Shown here piece after piece: positions 1 to 6,723 of a DNA stretch of 10,063 nt. The translations under genes were made by a program, and so were the position numbers. This DNA is from an uncultured Candidatus Nemicrothrix sp. (GTDB lineage Bacteria > Actinomycetota > Acidimicrobiia > Acidimicrobiales > Acidimicrobilacustridaceae). The notes beneath the pieces are model-generated. The model saw only the letters and a list, made by a program, of their open reading frames with translations, did not search any database and was not told where the DNA came from. Position 1 is the stretch's first letter. Each line of letters starts with the position of its first letter. Location of the stretch: contig CAIKHC010000174.1 in NCBI GenBank assembly GCA_903827085.1, positions 1 through 10,063 on the forward strand, in the 5' to 3' direction.

Positions 1-1
1 G

Positions 2-856
2 ATTGGCTTTCCGGCTCGCGACCTGAAGGCGCAGTACGAGTTCATTACCAAGCAGACCAAGGACTCGCAGTCCAAAGACGAGTTCGAGTTTCCGGCCGAA
101 TACATGTTCAAGGCTCCGCCGGATAAGGAAAAAGAAGTTCGCGAAACCGAAGATGCGGTCGGCTACACCCTCGATCAGATGGACAAGTGTGGCGTCTCAA
201 TCGGCATGGTCGGCGTTGGCCATCGTGAAGGTCAAGGCGAAGCAACGGGTGAAGAAGCGCTCACGCGCTATCCCGGACGTTTCGTTGGTTCTGTGGGCGC
301 CGATCCCAACGACGGCATGGCCGGAATCGAAAACATTGTTCGCGCTTATGAAACCTGGGGTGTGCGTTCCATCAGCATGTTCCCCGCGGGTTGCTTCCCT
401 CAGGTCGCGATCAACGACAAGAAGATGTACCCGATCTATGCCAAGGCCTGTGAGCTCGATATCCCGGTGTTCGTTTGCACCGGCATTCCTGGTCCTCGTC
501 TCAAGTTCCAGTGTCAGCACGTTGAGCATGTGGACGAAGTCATGTACGACTTCCCCGAACTCACCTACGTCTCACGTCACGGCTGCCAGCCGTGGACTGA
601 GCTGATGGTCAAGCTCATGCTCAAGTGGCCGGGTCTGCACTACTCAACCTCGGCCTTCGCCCCGAAGCATTACGACCCGCGGATCATCGATTACGCCAAC
701 ACCCGTGGTGCCGACAAGATCATCTATGCCGGCTATTTCCCGATGGGGCTGTCCCTGCAGCGGATCATGACCGAAATGCGAGATGTCCCGTTCAATGACA
801 ACGTTTGGCCGAAGTTCCTCCACGACAATGCGGCTCGGGTTCTGAAGCTGGATTGA
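2..856 (+). CDS. Amidohydrolase-2 (ACMSD-like) family protein, 5' end outside window
   Basis: The frame is open from the left edge (284 residues visible, stop TGA 854-856), so the start lies upstream; the ATG at 104 is internal because the preceding residues are protein-like (IGFPARD at the edge). The fold looks like the metal-dependent TIM-barrel amidohydrolase-2 family: alternating strands such as GVRSISMFPAG and IPVFVCTGIPG, a conserved His in SRHGCQPW (visible residue 193, bases 578-580), and a C-terminal NAARVLKL helix typical of the family. These enzymes hydrolyse or decarboxylate small organic acids, usually with a divalent metal. Oddly, the family's GSDYP metal-ligand motif appears here as AGYFP (Tyr at visible residue 245), so the usual Asp is missing. 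It ends 20 bases before the fadE30-like gene on the same strand, suggesting a role near steroid acyl-CoA catabolism, but substrate and activity are unknown. Confidence 0.75.
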   Translation: MGFPARDLKAQYEFITKQTKDSQSKDEFEFPAEYMFKAPPDKEKEVRETEDAVGYTLDQMDKCGVSIGMVGVGHREGQGEATGEEALTRYPGRFVGSVGADPNDGMAGIENIVRAYETWGVRSISMFPAGCFPQVAINDKKMYPIYAKACELDIPVFVCTGIPGPRLKFQCQHVEHVDEVMYDFPELTYVSRHGCQPWTELMVKLMLKWPGLHYSTSAFAPKHYDPRIIDYANTRGADKIIYAGYFPMGLSLQRIMTEMRDVPFNDNVWPKFLHDNAARVLKLD

Positions 857-864
857 TCGGGTCC

Positions 865-870
865 TAAAGT
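865..870 (+). promoter_or_regulatory. Candidate -10 element (TAAAGT) for leaderless fadE30 transcript
   Basis: TAAAGT fits the actinobacterial TANNNT -10 pattern. The final T lies six bases before the ATG at 877, so a start seven bases downstream of the hexamer falls exactly on the A of ATG. No convincing Shine-Dalgarno precedes this ATG. The -35 is weak (CTGAAG at 842-847, 17-base spacer). Prediction from pattern and spacing only. Confidence 0.35.
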
Positions 871-876
871 GGGCTC

Positions 877-2061
877 ATGGCTCTTCCCATAGATGTCTCG
901 ACCGTCTCCGACGAGGAATTCCGTGCCGACGCCAAATCCTGGCTGGCCGAAAACCTCGTCGGAGAATTCGCGTCCCTGAAGGGGCGCGGTGGCCCCGGCG
1001 ACGAAGAAATCGGATTCGAAATTCGTGAACGTTGGGAAAAGGTGCTCGGCGCCGCTGGTTGGATCGGGCTGGGTTGGCCCACTGAGTTCAGCGGACGTAA
1101 TGCCACTGTGGGCCAGCAAATCATCTGGGCCGAGGAATACGCACGAGCGCAGGCTCCTGGCCGCGTCAATCACATGGGCGAACACCTCCTTGGGCCGACG
1201 CTGATTGAACACGGCACGAAGGAACAGTGCGAACGCTTCCTTCCCCCGATTCTCAGCGGCGATGAGCGCTGGTGTCAGGGTTATTCCGAGCCCAATGCTG
1301 GTTCCGATCTCGCCAATGTGCAGACCCGCGCCGTGCTCGATGGCGACCAATGGATCATCAACGGTCAGAAGGTCTGGACATCACTGGCTCATGTTTCGCA
1401 TTGGTGTTTCGTCGTTGCTCGTACAGAAGCTGGCTCAGCACGCCACAAGGGTTTGTCATTTCTGCTTGTCCCCATGGATCAGCCCGGTGTCGAAACGCGT
1501 ATCATCGTGCAGATCACTGGCGGCGGCGAGTTCAACGAAGTTTTCCTGAGCGATGCCGTGACCGGTGCCGACATGATCGTTGGCGAACCGGGCAAGGGCT
1601 GGGGCGTTGCGATGGACTTGCTTGCGCTTGAGCGCGGTATCTCAACCCTTGCGCAACAGGTTGGGTTTGAACGTGAACTCGACAACCTGATTGCCGAAGC
1701 AAAGAAGAAGGGTTCGGCGGCTGACCCGATCATGCGTCAGCGTCTTGCCGATGCGTACACCGGTCTCAAACTCATGCAATGGAATGCTCTGCGTTCGATG
1801 GGTTCCGGAGTTCCTGGTCCTGAAGCGTCAATTTCCAAGTTGTTCTGGGGTACTTGGCATAGCGACCTCGGCGAACTCGCCATGGATATTGGCGGTACCG
1901 AGTCGATGATTGCCGAGGGTTTCCCCTACGAACTCACGCTTGACCAAAAGATGTTCCTGTTCACCCGATCCGAAACCATTTATGGCGGCAGCAACGAAAT
2001 CCAACGCAATGTGTTGGGCGAACGTGTGCTTGGCCTGCCCAAGGAGCCCAGCCCCACATGA
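877..2061 (+). CDS. fadE30: Acyl-CoA dehydrogenase, FadE30-like (HIP side-chain oxidation)
   Basis: A full-length FAD-dependent acyl-CoA dehydrogenase of 394 residues. It shows the FAD/substrate motif QGYSEPNAGSD (134-144), the mid-domain WIINGQKVWTS (159-169), and the C-terminal TIYGGSNEIQRN (367-378). The medium-chain-type catalytic Glu position in that last motif is Gly370; Glu252 in the LALERG helix is the likely base, as in isovaleryl-CoA-type enzymes. Several stretches (GEFASLKGRGGPG, CQGYSEP.AGSDLA, VNH.GE.LLGPTLI) match what I recall of M. tuberculosis FadE30, which dehydrogenates the propionyl side chain of HIP-CoA derivatives in ring C/D steroid degradation. The ATG at 877 has a candidate leaderless promoter; the stop overlaps the ipdF start as ATGA, so the two are probably cotranscribed and translationally coupled. 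Acyl-CoA dehydrogenase identity is certain; the FadE30 subtype is very likely. Confidence 0.9.
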   Translation: MALPIDVSTVSDEEFRADAKSWLAENLVGEFASLKGRGGPGDEEIGFEIRERWEKVLGAAGWIGLGWPTEFSGRNATVGQQIIWAEEYARAQAPGRVNHMGEHLLGPTLIEHGTKEQCERFLPPILSGDERWCQGYSEPNAGSDLANVQTRAVLDGDQWIINGQKVWTSLAHVSHWCFVVARTEAGSARHKGLSFLLVPMDQPGVETRIIVQITGGGEFNEVFLSDAVTGADMIVGEPGKGWGVAMDLLALERGISTLAQQVGFERELDNLIAEAKKKGSAADPIMRQRLADAYTGLKLMQWNALRSMGSGVPGPEASISKLFWGTWHSDLGELAMDIGGTESMIAEGFPYELTLDQKMFLFTRSETIYGGSNEIQRNVLGERVLGLPKEPSPT

Positions 2062-2819
2062 GCACGCCACCTACCTACGTCAACGGTCACGGGCTTCTTG
2101 CCGGCAAGAAGGTGCTCGTTACGGCTGCCGCTGGAACAGGTATCGGTTTTCAGGCCGCCAAGCGCGCGATCGAAGAAGGCGCGCAGGTTGTTATCTCCGA
2201 CAAGCACGAGCGTCGCTGTGCAGAGTCAGCAGCAGAACTCGGCGTCGTTGGCATTCCCTGCGATGTCACTGTTGAGACCGATGTGCAGGCTCTTGTCGAA
2301 GGCGCAGCCGCTGCGCTCGGTGGCATCGACGTGTTCATCAATAACGCTGGCCTCGGTGGCGAAGTGCCGATTGTTGACATGACCGACGAACAGTGGAGCC
2401 TTGTCCTCGATGTCACGCTCAACGGCACCTTCCGTTGCATGCGCGCCGAGATGAAGTACCTCTACGCAAACGGTGGCGGCGTGATCGTCAACAATGCGTC
2501 GGTGCTTGGTTGGCGTGCACAGGAAGGCCAAGCCCATTACGCCGCCGCAAAGGCTGGTGTCATGGCCCTCACTCGTTGTGCGGCAATCGAAGCTGCTCCG
2601 CACGATGTGCGCATCAATGCAGTTGCCCCCAGTCTTGCGATGCACCCGTTCTTGGCCAAGGCAACAACGGAAGAAACGCTGGCGGAGCTCACAAAGCGCG
2701 AAGCGTTCGGTCGCGCAGCAGAGCCGTGGGAAGTTGCCAACGTGATGATGTTCTTGGCTTCTGATTACAGCTCGTATATGACCGGCGAAATCGTGTCGGT
2801 CAGCAGCCAGCGGGCCTAA
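2058..2819 (+). CDS. ipdF: Short-chain dehydrogenase IpdF (5-OH-HIC-CoA dehydrogenase)
   Basis: A classical SDR of 253 residues. It has the nucleotide-binding TAAAGTGIG (22-30), Asp48 after the second strand (NAD preference is likely), NNAG (95-98), catalytic Asn122, Ser148, Tyr161 and Lys165. The segments NNASVLGWRAQ, HYAAAKAGVMALTRC and EAFGRAAEPWEVA closely match my recollection of M. tuberculosis IpdF (Rv3559c). That enzyme oxidises the ring hydroxyl of 5-OH-HIC-CoA to a ketone before IpdC and EchA20 act (published pathway). The ATG is set by the 4-base ATGA overlap with fadE30 and by an AAGGAG at 2041-2046. The fadE30-ipdF order is the same as Rv3560c-Rv3559c. The final residues (SVSSQRA) also fit the family end. 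It converges on the minus-strand kinase-like gene 43 bases away. Confidence 0.9.
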   Translation: MSTPPTYVNGHGLLAGKKVLVTAAAGTGIGFQAAKRAIEEGAQVVISDKHERRCAESAAELGVVGIPCDVTVETDVQALVEGAAAALGGIDVFINNAGLGGEVPIVDMTDEQWSLVLDVTLNGTFRCMRAEMKYLYANGGGVIVNNASVLGWRAQEGQAHYAAAKAGVMALTRCAAIEAAPHDVRINAVAPSLAMHPFLAKATTEETLAELTKREAFGRAAEPWEVANVMMFLASDYSSYMTGEIVSVSSQRA

Positions 2820-2862
2820 CGCTTCACCGCTCGCAGTTGCCGTCTGCAACGTCTCGTGAAAT
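2820..2862. other. Short convergent intergenic spacer with weak hairpin
   Basis: This 43-base gap separates the convergent stops of ipdF and the kinase-like gene. It contains GTTGC (2836-2840) and GCAAC (2846-2850), a 5-base inverted repeat with a 5-base loop and no T-run on either strand. It could contribute to bidirectional termination but is too weak to call a terminator. Confidence 0.25.
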
Positions 2863-4224
2863 TCAGCGGAACGTTTGGATAGGCAGATGGGTGGCCATGG
2901 CTGACCCCGGCGGGCCGAGAAGTTGGTGGGCCCGAAGGTTGCGTTTGTGGAACAACACGAGAAGTTCCTCGTCGTAGGTTCCGGTATCGGCATCGGCCAG
3001 CACGAATGCTTCGAGTTCGGCTTCACCGGTGAACCAATCAGTAGGTCGATGACCAAGAAGTTGGTGAAGATCGTCGAGGTCGTCATTGCTGACCTGATCG
3101 CCAATTTCGATTGCACGCGCAGCATGACGGGCCTCGCGGAACAGCGACCGCAGTCGGTACTTCAAGAATTCGTCGTCGACGGCTCCGTCGCCAACAGAAA
3201 GCGACTTGAGCACTGTGGCCAGATGCTCCACCGGCGTTGATGCGCGTCCTTCGCGAACCTCGGGTTCAGCGACCGTCGGCAACTCAACCTGCAGAATCTC
3301 AGCGAGCGCTTCAGTGGCGAAGAGATTGGTTTCGTAGCACCACTGCATATTGGTCATGAGGTCGGTGTCGACGTTCGGTCGACGAACAGCTTGACCCAGA
3401 GCAAGTTGATTGGTGAGCGTGAAAGCAAAGTGGTGACGCATAAGAGCGTCGAGATCGATTTCGGTTCCCGAAAGTTCTTCGTAGCGCGCGTACAACGTGG
3501 GGAAGTCGCCGTAGCCGACGATGGTGTCGCGCATTCGCCATGCAGCGAGATCCATCATCGGATCACCAATGTGTCCGATCTCAAGATCAAGCACCGCCAC
3601 GATCTTTCCGTCGGCATTGTGGAACTGGCCCGAATCCCAACAAATGACCGATTCACGGCCCTTGGACAGCGGGGGATTGCGGCGCAACCAGCCCAAGCAG
3701 AATTCCATGAACGGATCGGGTCCATTCTTGGTTGAGCGATACACGGTTTCGTATTGGCGCAGCCCGAGGAGTCCGGAGAGTTCTGGCGATTCAGCGCGCA
3801 TGATGCCTGCTGTCGCGAATGGTTCAACATCGAGGGCGTGCATGCGGGCGAGGATCTGCAGATAGTCGTCAACGGCCGATGCTCGGTCGGCATCGCTTGT
3901 GTTTTCGAAATGCTGTTGGCCACCGACGCGATCCATGACATAAGCCATGGGCTCGTCGATCCAGCCATGCACTGCTGGAGTGGCAATGTCGCGCTCATGC
4001 AACATCGCCTGCAGCGTCATCTCGTGGCGTAACGGAAAGATCAGCGGCATATCGGTGCGATCGCCACGCACGACAAGCGAGTGTGATTGTCCGTCTCGTT
4101 CGACTTCTGCGAACCACACCGGCCTCCATCGAGGCTGACGCCAGATGGACGTCACGGTGCCGCCGAAGTTCGCTTCGAGCCAGGTCTGAACCTGTTGAGT
4201 GTCCTGGAGCGGTTGCTCGGTCAT
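2863..4224 (-). CDS. Aminoglycoside-phosphotransferase-like (APH/ChoK) kinase-fold protein
   Basis: A 453-residue protein with an APH-family kinase fold. An N-lobe carries SLVVRGDR (49-56, Arg53 near the usual ATP-lysine place). The catalytic-loop region is CWDSGQFHN (195-203), followed by the metal-binding segment VLDLEIGHIGDPMMDLA (211-227). The canonical HGDxxxxN is altered: His is absent and Ser stands where the catalytic Asp would align. Residues from about 320 form an extra, mostly helical C-terminal part, making it longer than the usual ~350-residue family members. I chose the ATG at 4224 (MTEQPLQDTQ) because it lies 4 bases after the upstream SDR stop; an upstream in-frame ATG at 4287 would overlap that gene by 59 bases. 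It is likely cotranscribed with the SDR. Such proteins often neighbour acyl-CoA dehydrogenases; substrate here is unknown, and it may be a pseudokinase. Confidence 0.8.
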   Translation of the reverse strand: MTEQPLQDTQQVQTWLEANFGGTVTSIWRQPRWRPVWFAEVERDGQSHSLVVRGDRTDMPLIFPLRHEMTLQAMLHERDIATPAVHGWIDEPMAYVMDRVGGQQHFENTSDADRASAVDDYLQILARMHALDVEPFATAGIMRAESPELSGLLGLRQYETVYRSTKNGPDPFMEFCLGWLRRNPPLSKGRESVICWDSGQFHNADGKIVAVLDLEIGHIGDPMMDLAAWRMRDTIVGYGDFPTLYARYEELSGTEIDLDALMRHHFAFTLTNQLALGQAVRRPNVDTDLMTNMQWCYETNLFATEALAEILQVELPTVAEPEVREGRASTPVEHLATVLKSLSVGDGAVDDEFLKYRLRSLFREARHAARAIEIGDQVSNDDLDDLHQLLGHRPTDWFTGEAELEAFVLADADTGTYDEELLVLFHKRNLRAHQLLGPPGSAMATHLPIQTFR

Positions 4225-4228
4225 TGGC

Positions 4229-4984
4229 TCAGTCGGCGCCAAGGATGGGCGGACGTTCGCCACCCCCATGGGCGGCGATTTCCGCACCCGTGATGTAACC
4301 AGCCAGATCGCTTGCGAGCCACACCGCGATATCGCCGACGTCGGAAGGCATCGCGAATCGGCCCATCGGGATTCCGGATTCGATGCGTTCGCGCTCGGGG
4401 CCTTCGCCGTAGAACAGCGCTGCTTGCTCGGTGAGGATCAAACCGACGGTGATGGTGTTGACACGCACACTCGGTGCCCATTCCATCGCAAGGGTGGTGG
4501 TGAGTTGCAACAGACCAGCTTTCGCTGCGCCGTACGCCGCGGTGGTGGGCGAGGGGCGATTGGCCACGACGCTTCCGATGTTGATGATCGAACCGCCCTC
4601 GGGCTGGTTCACCATGTGGTGATGGGCGCGTTGCGCGACGTAATAGGGGGCGAGCAGGTTGAGTTCGACGATTCGCTGGGTGAACGTTGGCGGAGCCTCT
4701 GCCGAATCAGCCGGAGGAGTGCCTCCGGCGTTGTTCACGACGCAATCGAGGCGACCGGCCACCGCAAATGCGGCATCGACGGCGGCGTAGGCGGCTTCAC
4801 CGTCACGGAGGTCGGCAGGGATGAAATGCCAGTCGGCCGGCAGCGGATTTTCCGCTTCTCGGCGGGCGCAAACGATGACTGTCGCGCCAGCGTCAGAGAA
4901 CCGCTGGGCGATGCCTCGGCCCACGCCTTTGGTTCCGCCAGTAATAAGGACAGAGCGTCCTGTGAGGTCGATCTCAAGCGCCAT
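4229..4984 (-). CDS. Short-chain dehydrogenase, Rv3549c-like (steroid cluster SDR)
   Basis: A classical SDR of 251 residues. Motifs are TGGTKGVG (15-22), NNAG (84-87), Asn109, Ser138, Tyr151 and Lys155, all in standard spacing, with Arg41-Arg42 after the second strand, which suggests NADP preference. The end HGGGERP and the middle PSPTTAAYGAAKAGL resemble my recollection of the M. tuberculosis Rv3549c product, which sits divergently next to echA20 in the KstR2-regulated cluster. The exact substrate of that protein is not firmly established as far as I know; reduction or oxidation of a hydroxyl/keto group on a ring C/D intermediate or its acyl-CoA is an inference. Its ATG (4982-4984) has a TANNNT element at leaderless distance. 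The kinase-like gene follows after 4 bases, so they form a two-gene minus-strand operon. Confidence 0.88.
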   Translation of the reverse strand: MALEIDLTGRSVLITGGTKGVGRGIAQRFSDAGATVIVCARREAENPLPADWHFIPADLRDGEAAYAAVDAAFAVAGRLDCVVNNAGGTPPADSAEAPPTFTQRIVELNLLAPYYVAQRAHHHMVNQPEGGSIINIGSVVANRPSPTTAAYGAAKAGLLQLTTTLAMEWAPSVRVNTITVGLILTEQAALFYGEGPERERIESGIPMGRFAMPSDVGDIAVWLASDLAGYITGAEIAAHGGGERPPILGAD

Positions 4985-4990
4985 GGGCGA

Positions 4991-4996
4991 ACCCTA
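4991..4996 (-). promoter_or_regulatory. Candidate -10 element (TAGGGT) for leaderless SDR transcript
   Basis: On the minus strand TAGGGT fits TANNNT and is followed by six bases before the ATG, so a start seven bases downstream is the A of the start codon itself. No clear -35 at 16-18 bases was found; the best, CTGAGA, needs a 19-base spacer. There is no Shine-Dalgarno. Same spacing as the fadE30 element. Confidence 0.38.
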
Positions 4997-5035
4997 CAAC
5001 CGGGCCGGGATGGCATCTCAGAAGGCCTCTCCCAT

Positions 5036-5064
5036 CTGACGATTGGCAGGTCACCGGCTAGCGT
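5036..5064 (+). promoter_or_regulatory. Candidate promoter of the echA20-ipdABC operon
   Basis: CTGACG (5036-5041) and TAGCGT (5059-5064) form a plausible -35/-10 pair with a 17-base spacer. The predicted start (about 5071) gives a leader of only about three bases before the ATG at 5074, again with no convincing Shine-Dalgarno. The divergent SDR promoter lies in the same 89-base spacer, so a shared regulator could control both arms, as KstR2 does in mycobacteria. Confidence 0.42.
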
Positions 5065-5071
5065 CGGACGC
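5061..5071. promoter_or_regulatory. Small perfect inverted repeat at the echA20 transcription start
   Basis: GCGTC-G-GACGC is an 11-base inverted repeat overlapping the predicted -10 and start point of echA20. Its position suits a repressor site, but it is short and does not resemble the KstR2 consensus I remember (AnCAAGnnCTTGnT). Could be chance. Confidence 0.22.
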
Positions 5072-5073
5072 CT

Positions 5074-5865
5074 ATGGGTATCGAAGTCACCGTTGGCGCG
5101 GACGGCATTGCCGAGGTCGTGCAGAACTGTCCGCCGGTTAACGCCCTCACTGTGGCCGAGTGGTTCCAACTCGGCGACGAGATCCGCCGTCTTGGCGCCG
5201 ATCGCAGTGTCCGGGCCGTCATTCTCCGTTCCGAGGGTCGTGGCTTCAACGCCGGCGTCGACATCAAGGAAATGCAGAACACCGAGGGCTTCGACGCCCT
5301 CATCGGGGCCAACAAGGGCTGTTATCACGCCTTTGCTGCGGTGTATGAGTGCGAGGTGCCAGTCGTTGCTGCAGTTGCTGGCTTCTGCGTCGGCGGCGGT
5401 ATCGGTCTGGTCGGTAATGCCGATGTCATCGTGGCCTCCGACGACGCGTTCTTCGGGCTTCCTGAGGTCGACCGTGGCGCACTTGGTGCAGCCACACACC
5501 TTTCACGTCTCGTCCCACAGCACAAGATGCGCGAAATGGTCTACACATCAGCCAACGCGACGGCGCAACAACTTCACGCATGGGGTTCGGTGTCTCGAGT
5601 TGTTCCTCGTGACGAACTTCTTGCTGCCGCTCGTGAAATCGCTGGCACCATCGCCGCAAAGTCGCCCACAGTGATCCGTGCTGCGAAAGAAAGTCTGAAC
5701 GGCATCGACCTCTGGGATGTCAAGAAGTCCTACCGATTCGAGCAGGGCTTCACCTTCGAACTCAATCTTTCTGGTGTATCCGATGAACTACGCGACGACT
5801 TCGTCGCCGATGGAAAGACTGCGGGCTCCAGCGGAGCAACGAAGTCCGAGAAGGGAAAGAAGTAA
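5074..5865 (+). CDS. echA20: Crotonase-family ring hydrolase EchA20 (opens steroid ring D)
   Basis: A 263-residue crotonase/enoyl-CoA hydratase superfamily protein. The two oxyanion-hole segments are GRGFNAGVDIKEM (55-67) and GFCVGGGIGLVGNADV (103-118). FGLPEVDRGALGAATHLSRLVPQH (about 127-150) and the late RAAKESLN and QGFTFELNLSGV segments match my recollection of M. tuberculosis EchA20 (Rv3550). That enzyme hydrolyses the five-membered ring of the HIEC-CoA intermediate to give COCHEA-CoA, the IpdAB substrate. It heads a tight operon with ipdA, ipdB and ipdC in the mycobacterial order. The C terminus has a roughly 18-residue Gly/Ser/Lys-rich tail (GKTAGSSGATKSEKGKK) not remembered in the mycobacterial protein; its DNA also provides the AAGGGA ribosome site for ipdA. 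The start is the only good ATG, with a near-leaderless promoter. Confidence 0.92.
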   Translation: MGIEVTVGADGIAEVVQNCPPVNALTVAEWFQLGDEIRRLGADRSVRAVILRSEGRGFNAGVDIKEMQNTEGFDALIGANKGCYHAFAAVYECEVPVVAAVAGFCVGGGIGLVGNADVIVASDDAFFGLPEVDRGALGAATHLSRLVPQHKMREMVYTSANATAQQLHAWGSVSRVVPRDELLAAAREIAGTIAAKSPTVIRAAKESLNGIDLWDVKKSYRFEQGFTFELNLSGVSDELRDDFVADGKTAGSSGATKSEKGKK

Positions 5866-6723
5866 ATGGCCGACAAGCGCATGACCGAAGATGAAGCGGT
5901 CGCAACGCTCTCCGACGGAATGACAATTGGCATTGGTGGCTGGGGTTCACGCCGCAAGCCGATGTCGTTGGTGCGTGCACTCCTGCGCACCGATCTCAAA
6001 GACCTCACCATCGTTTCCTACGGTGGCCCCGATGTTGGCCTCCTCTGCGCCGCCGGCAAGGTCAAGCGTCTTGTGTACGGCTTCGTTTCTCTCGATTCGA
6101 TTGCGCTTGAACCACACTTCCGCGCTGCTCGCCAGAACGGCACCATTCCCGAGGTCGTGGAATACGACGAAGGCATGTTGCAGTGGGGCCTTTATGCCGC
6201 ATCGCTTCGTCTTCCGTTTCTTCCCACTCGCGCTGGTCTTGGTTCCGATGTCGTCAAGAACGATCCGAGCCTTCGTACGGTGAAGTCGCCCTATGCCGAT
6301 GGCGAAGAACTCCTTGCGGTGCCGGCACTCAATCTCGACGCCGCGTTTGTGCATCTCAATCGCGCCGATGAACGCGGCAACGCACAGTTCCTCGGCCCCG
6401 ACCTTTACTTCGATGACTTGTTCTTGAACGCTGCTGCGGTTGGTCGTCGTTTCTTGTCGGTCGAAAAGATCGTTCCAACCGAACAACTTCTCAAGAACGG
6501 CACGATCCACACCATGAAGATCAACCGTTCAATGGTCGACGGTGTGATCGAAGCTCCGAACGGCGCGCACTTCACAAGCTGCCAGCCCGATTACGAGCGT
6601 GACGAAAAGTTCCAGAAGGAATATGCCGACGCGGCCAAGGACCCAGAAACCTGGAAGGCATTTGTCGACACCTACCTCTCCGGCTCTGAAGCCGACTACC
6701 AGAAGGCGGTGGCAGCCCGATGA
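5866..6723 (+). CDS. ipdA: IpdA, alpha subunit of the COCHEA-CoA ring hydrolase
   Basis: A 285-residue class I CoA-transferase-fold alpha subunit. GIGGWGSRRKPMSLVRALLR (22-41), TIVSYGGPDVGLLCAAGKVK (48-67), YGFVSLDS (71-78) and LPFLPTRAGLGSD (116-128) match IpdA (Rv3551) as I recall it. IpdAB is not a transferase: it hydrolyses the last steroid ring in COCHEA-CoA, using a Glu of IpdA (published as Glu105 in M. tuberculosis). Glu102 in DEGM, or nearby Glu99, should be the counterpart here; my alignment is from memory. The C-terminal YLSGSEADYQKAV is also characteristic. The ATG directly abuts the echA20 stop, with AAGGGA at 5851-5856 as ribosome site. The stop overlaps the ipdB start (ATGA), which suits equal synthesis of the two subunits. 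Confidence 0.92.
   Translation: MADKRMTEDEAVATLSDGMTIGIGGWGSRRKPMSLVRALLRTDLKDLTIVSYGGPDVGLLCAAGKVKRLVYGFVSLDSIALEPHFRAARQNGTIPEVVEYDEGMLQWGLYAASLRLPFLPTRAGLGSDVVKNDPSLRTVKSPYADGEELLAVPALNLDAAFVHLNRADERGNAQFLGPDLYFDDLFLNAAAVGRRFLSVEKIVPTEQLLKNGTIHTMKINRSMVDGVIEAPNGAHFTSCQPDYERDEKFQKEYADAAKDPETWKAFVDTYLSGSEADYQKAVAAR

Noticed and set aside
2836..2850. Hairpin as an intrinsic terminator between convergent genes
   Set aside because: Only a 5-base stem with a 5-base loop and no T-run on either strand; listed only as a weak spacer feature.
2226..3125. Minus-strand open frame of 299 codons opposite ipdF and overlapping the kinase-like gene
   Set aside because: The ipdF frame carries all SDR catalytic residues; this antisense frame has no recognisable motif or ribosome site.
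4225..4287. Upstream ATG at 4287 as the start of the kinase-like gene
   Set aside because: It would overlap the SDR gene by 59 bases and add a Pro/Arg-rich, non-domain-like leader; the ATG at 4224 sits 4 bases after the SDR stop.
5311..5324. AACAAGGGCTGTTA resembling a KstR2 operator half-and-half
   Set aside because: Only the left CAAG arm fits; the right arm is degenerate and it lies inside echA20 coding sequence at conserved residues.
4735..5499. Minus-strand open frame of 254 codons opposite echA20 and the spacer
   Set aside because: Part of it is out of frame with the SDR and the rest antisense to echA20; it has no domain-like features.
4199..5674. Long plus-strand open frame of 491 codons across the SDR, the spacer and echA20
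   Set aside because: It runs antisense through the SDR and out of frame through echA20, both of which have complete family motifs; its translation is Arg/Ser-rich and unlike any protein. High-GC shadow.
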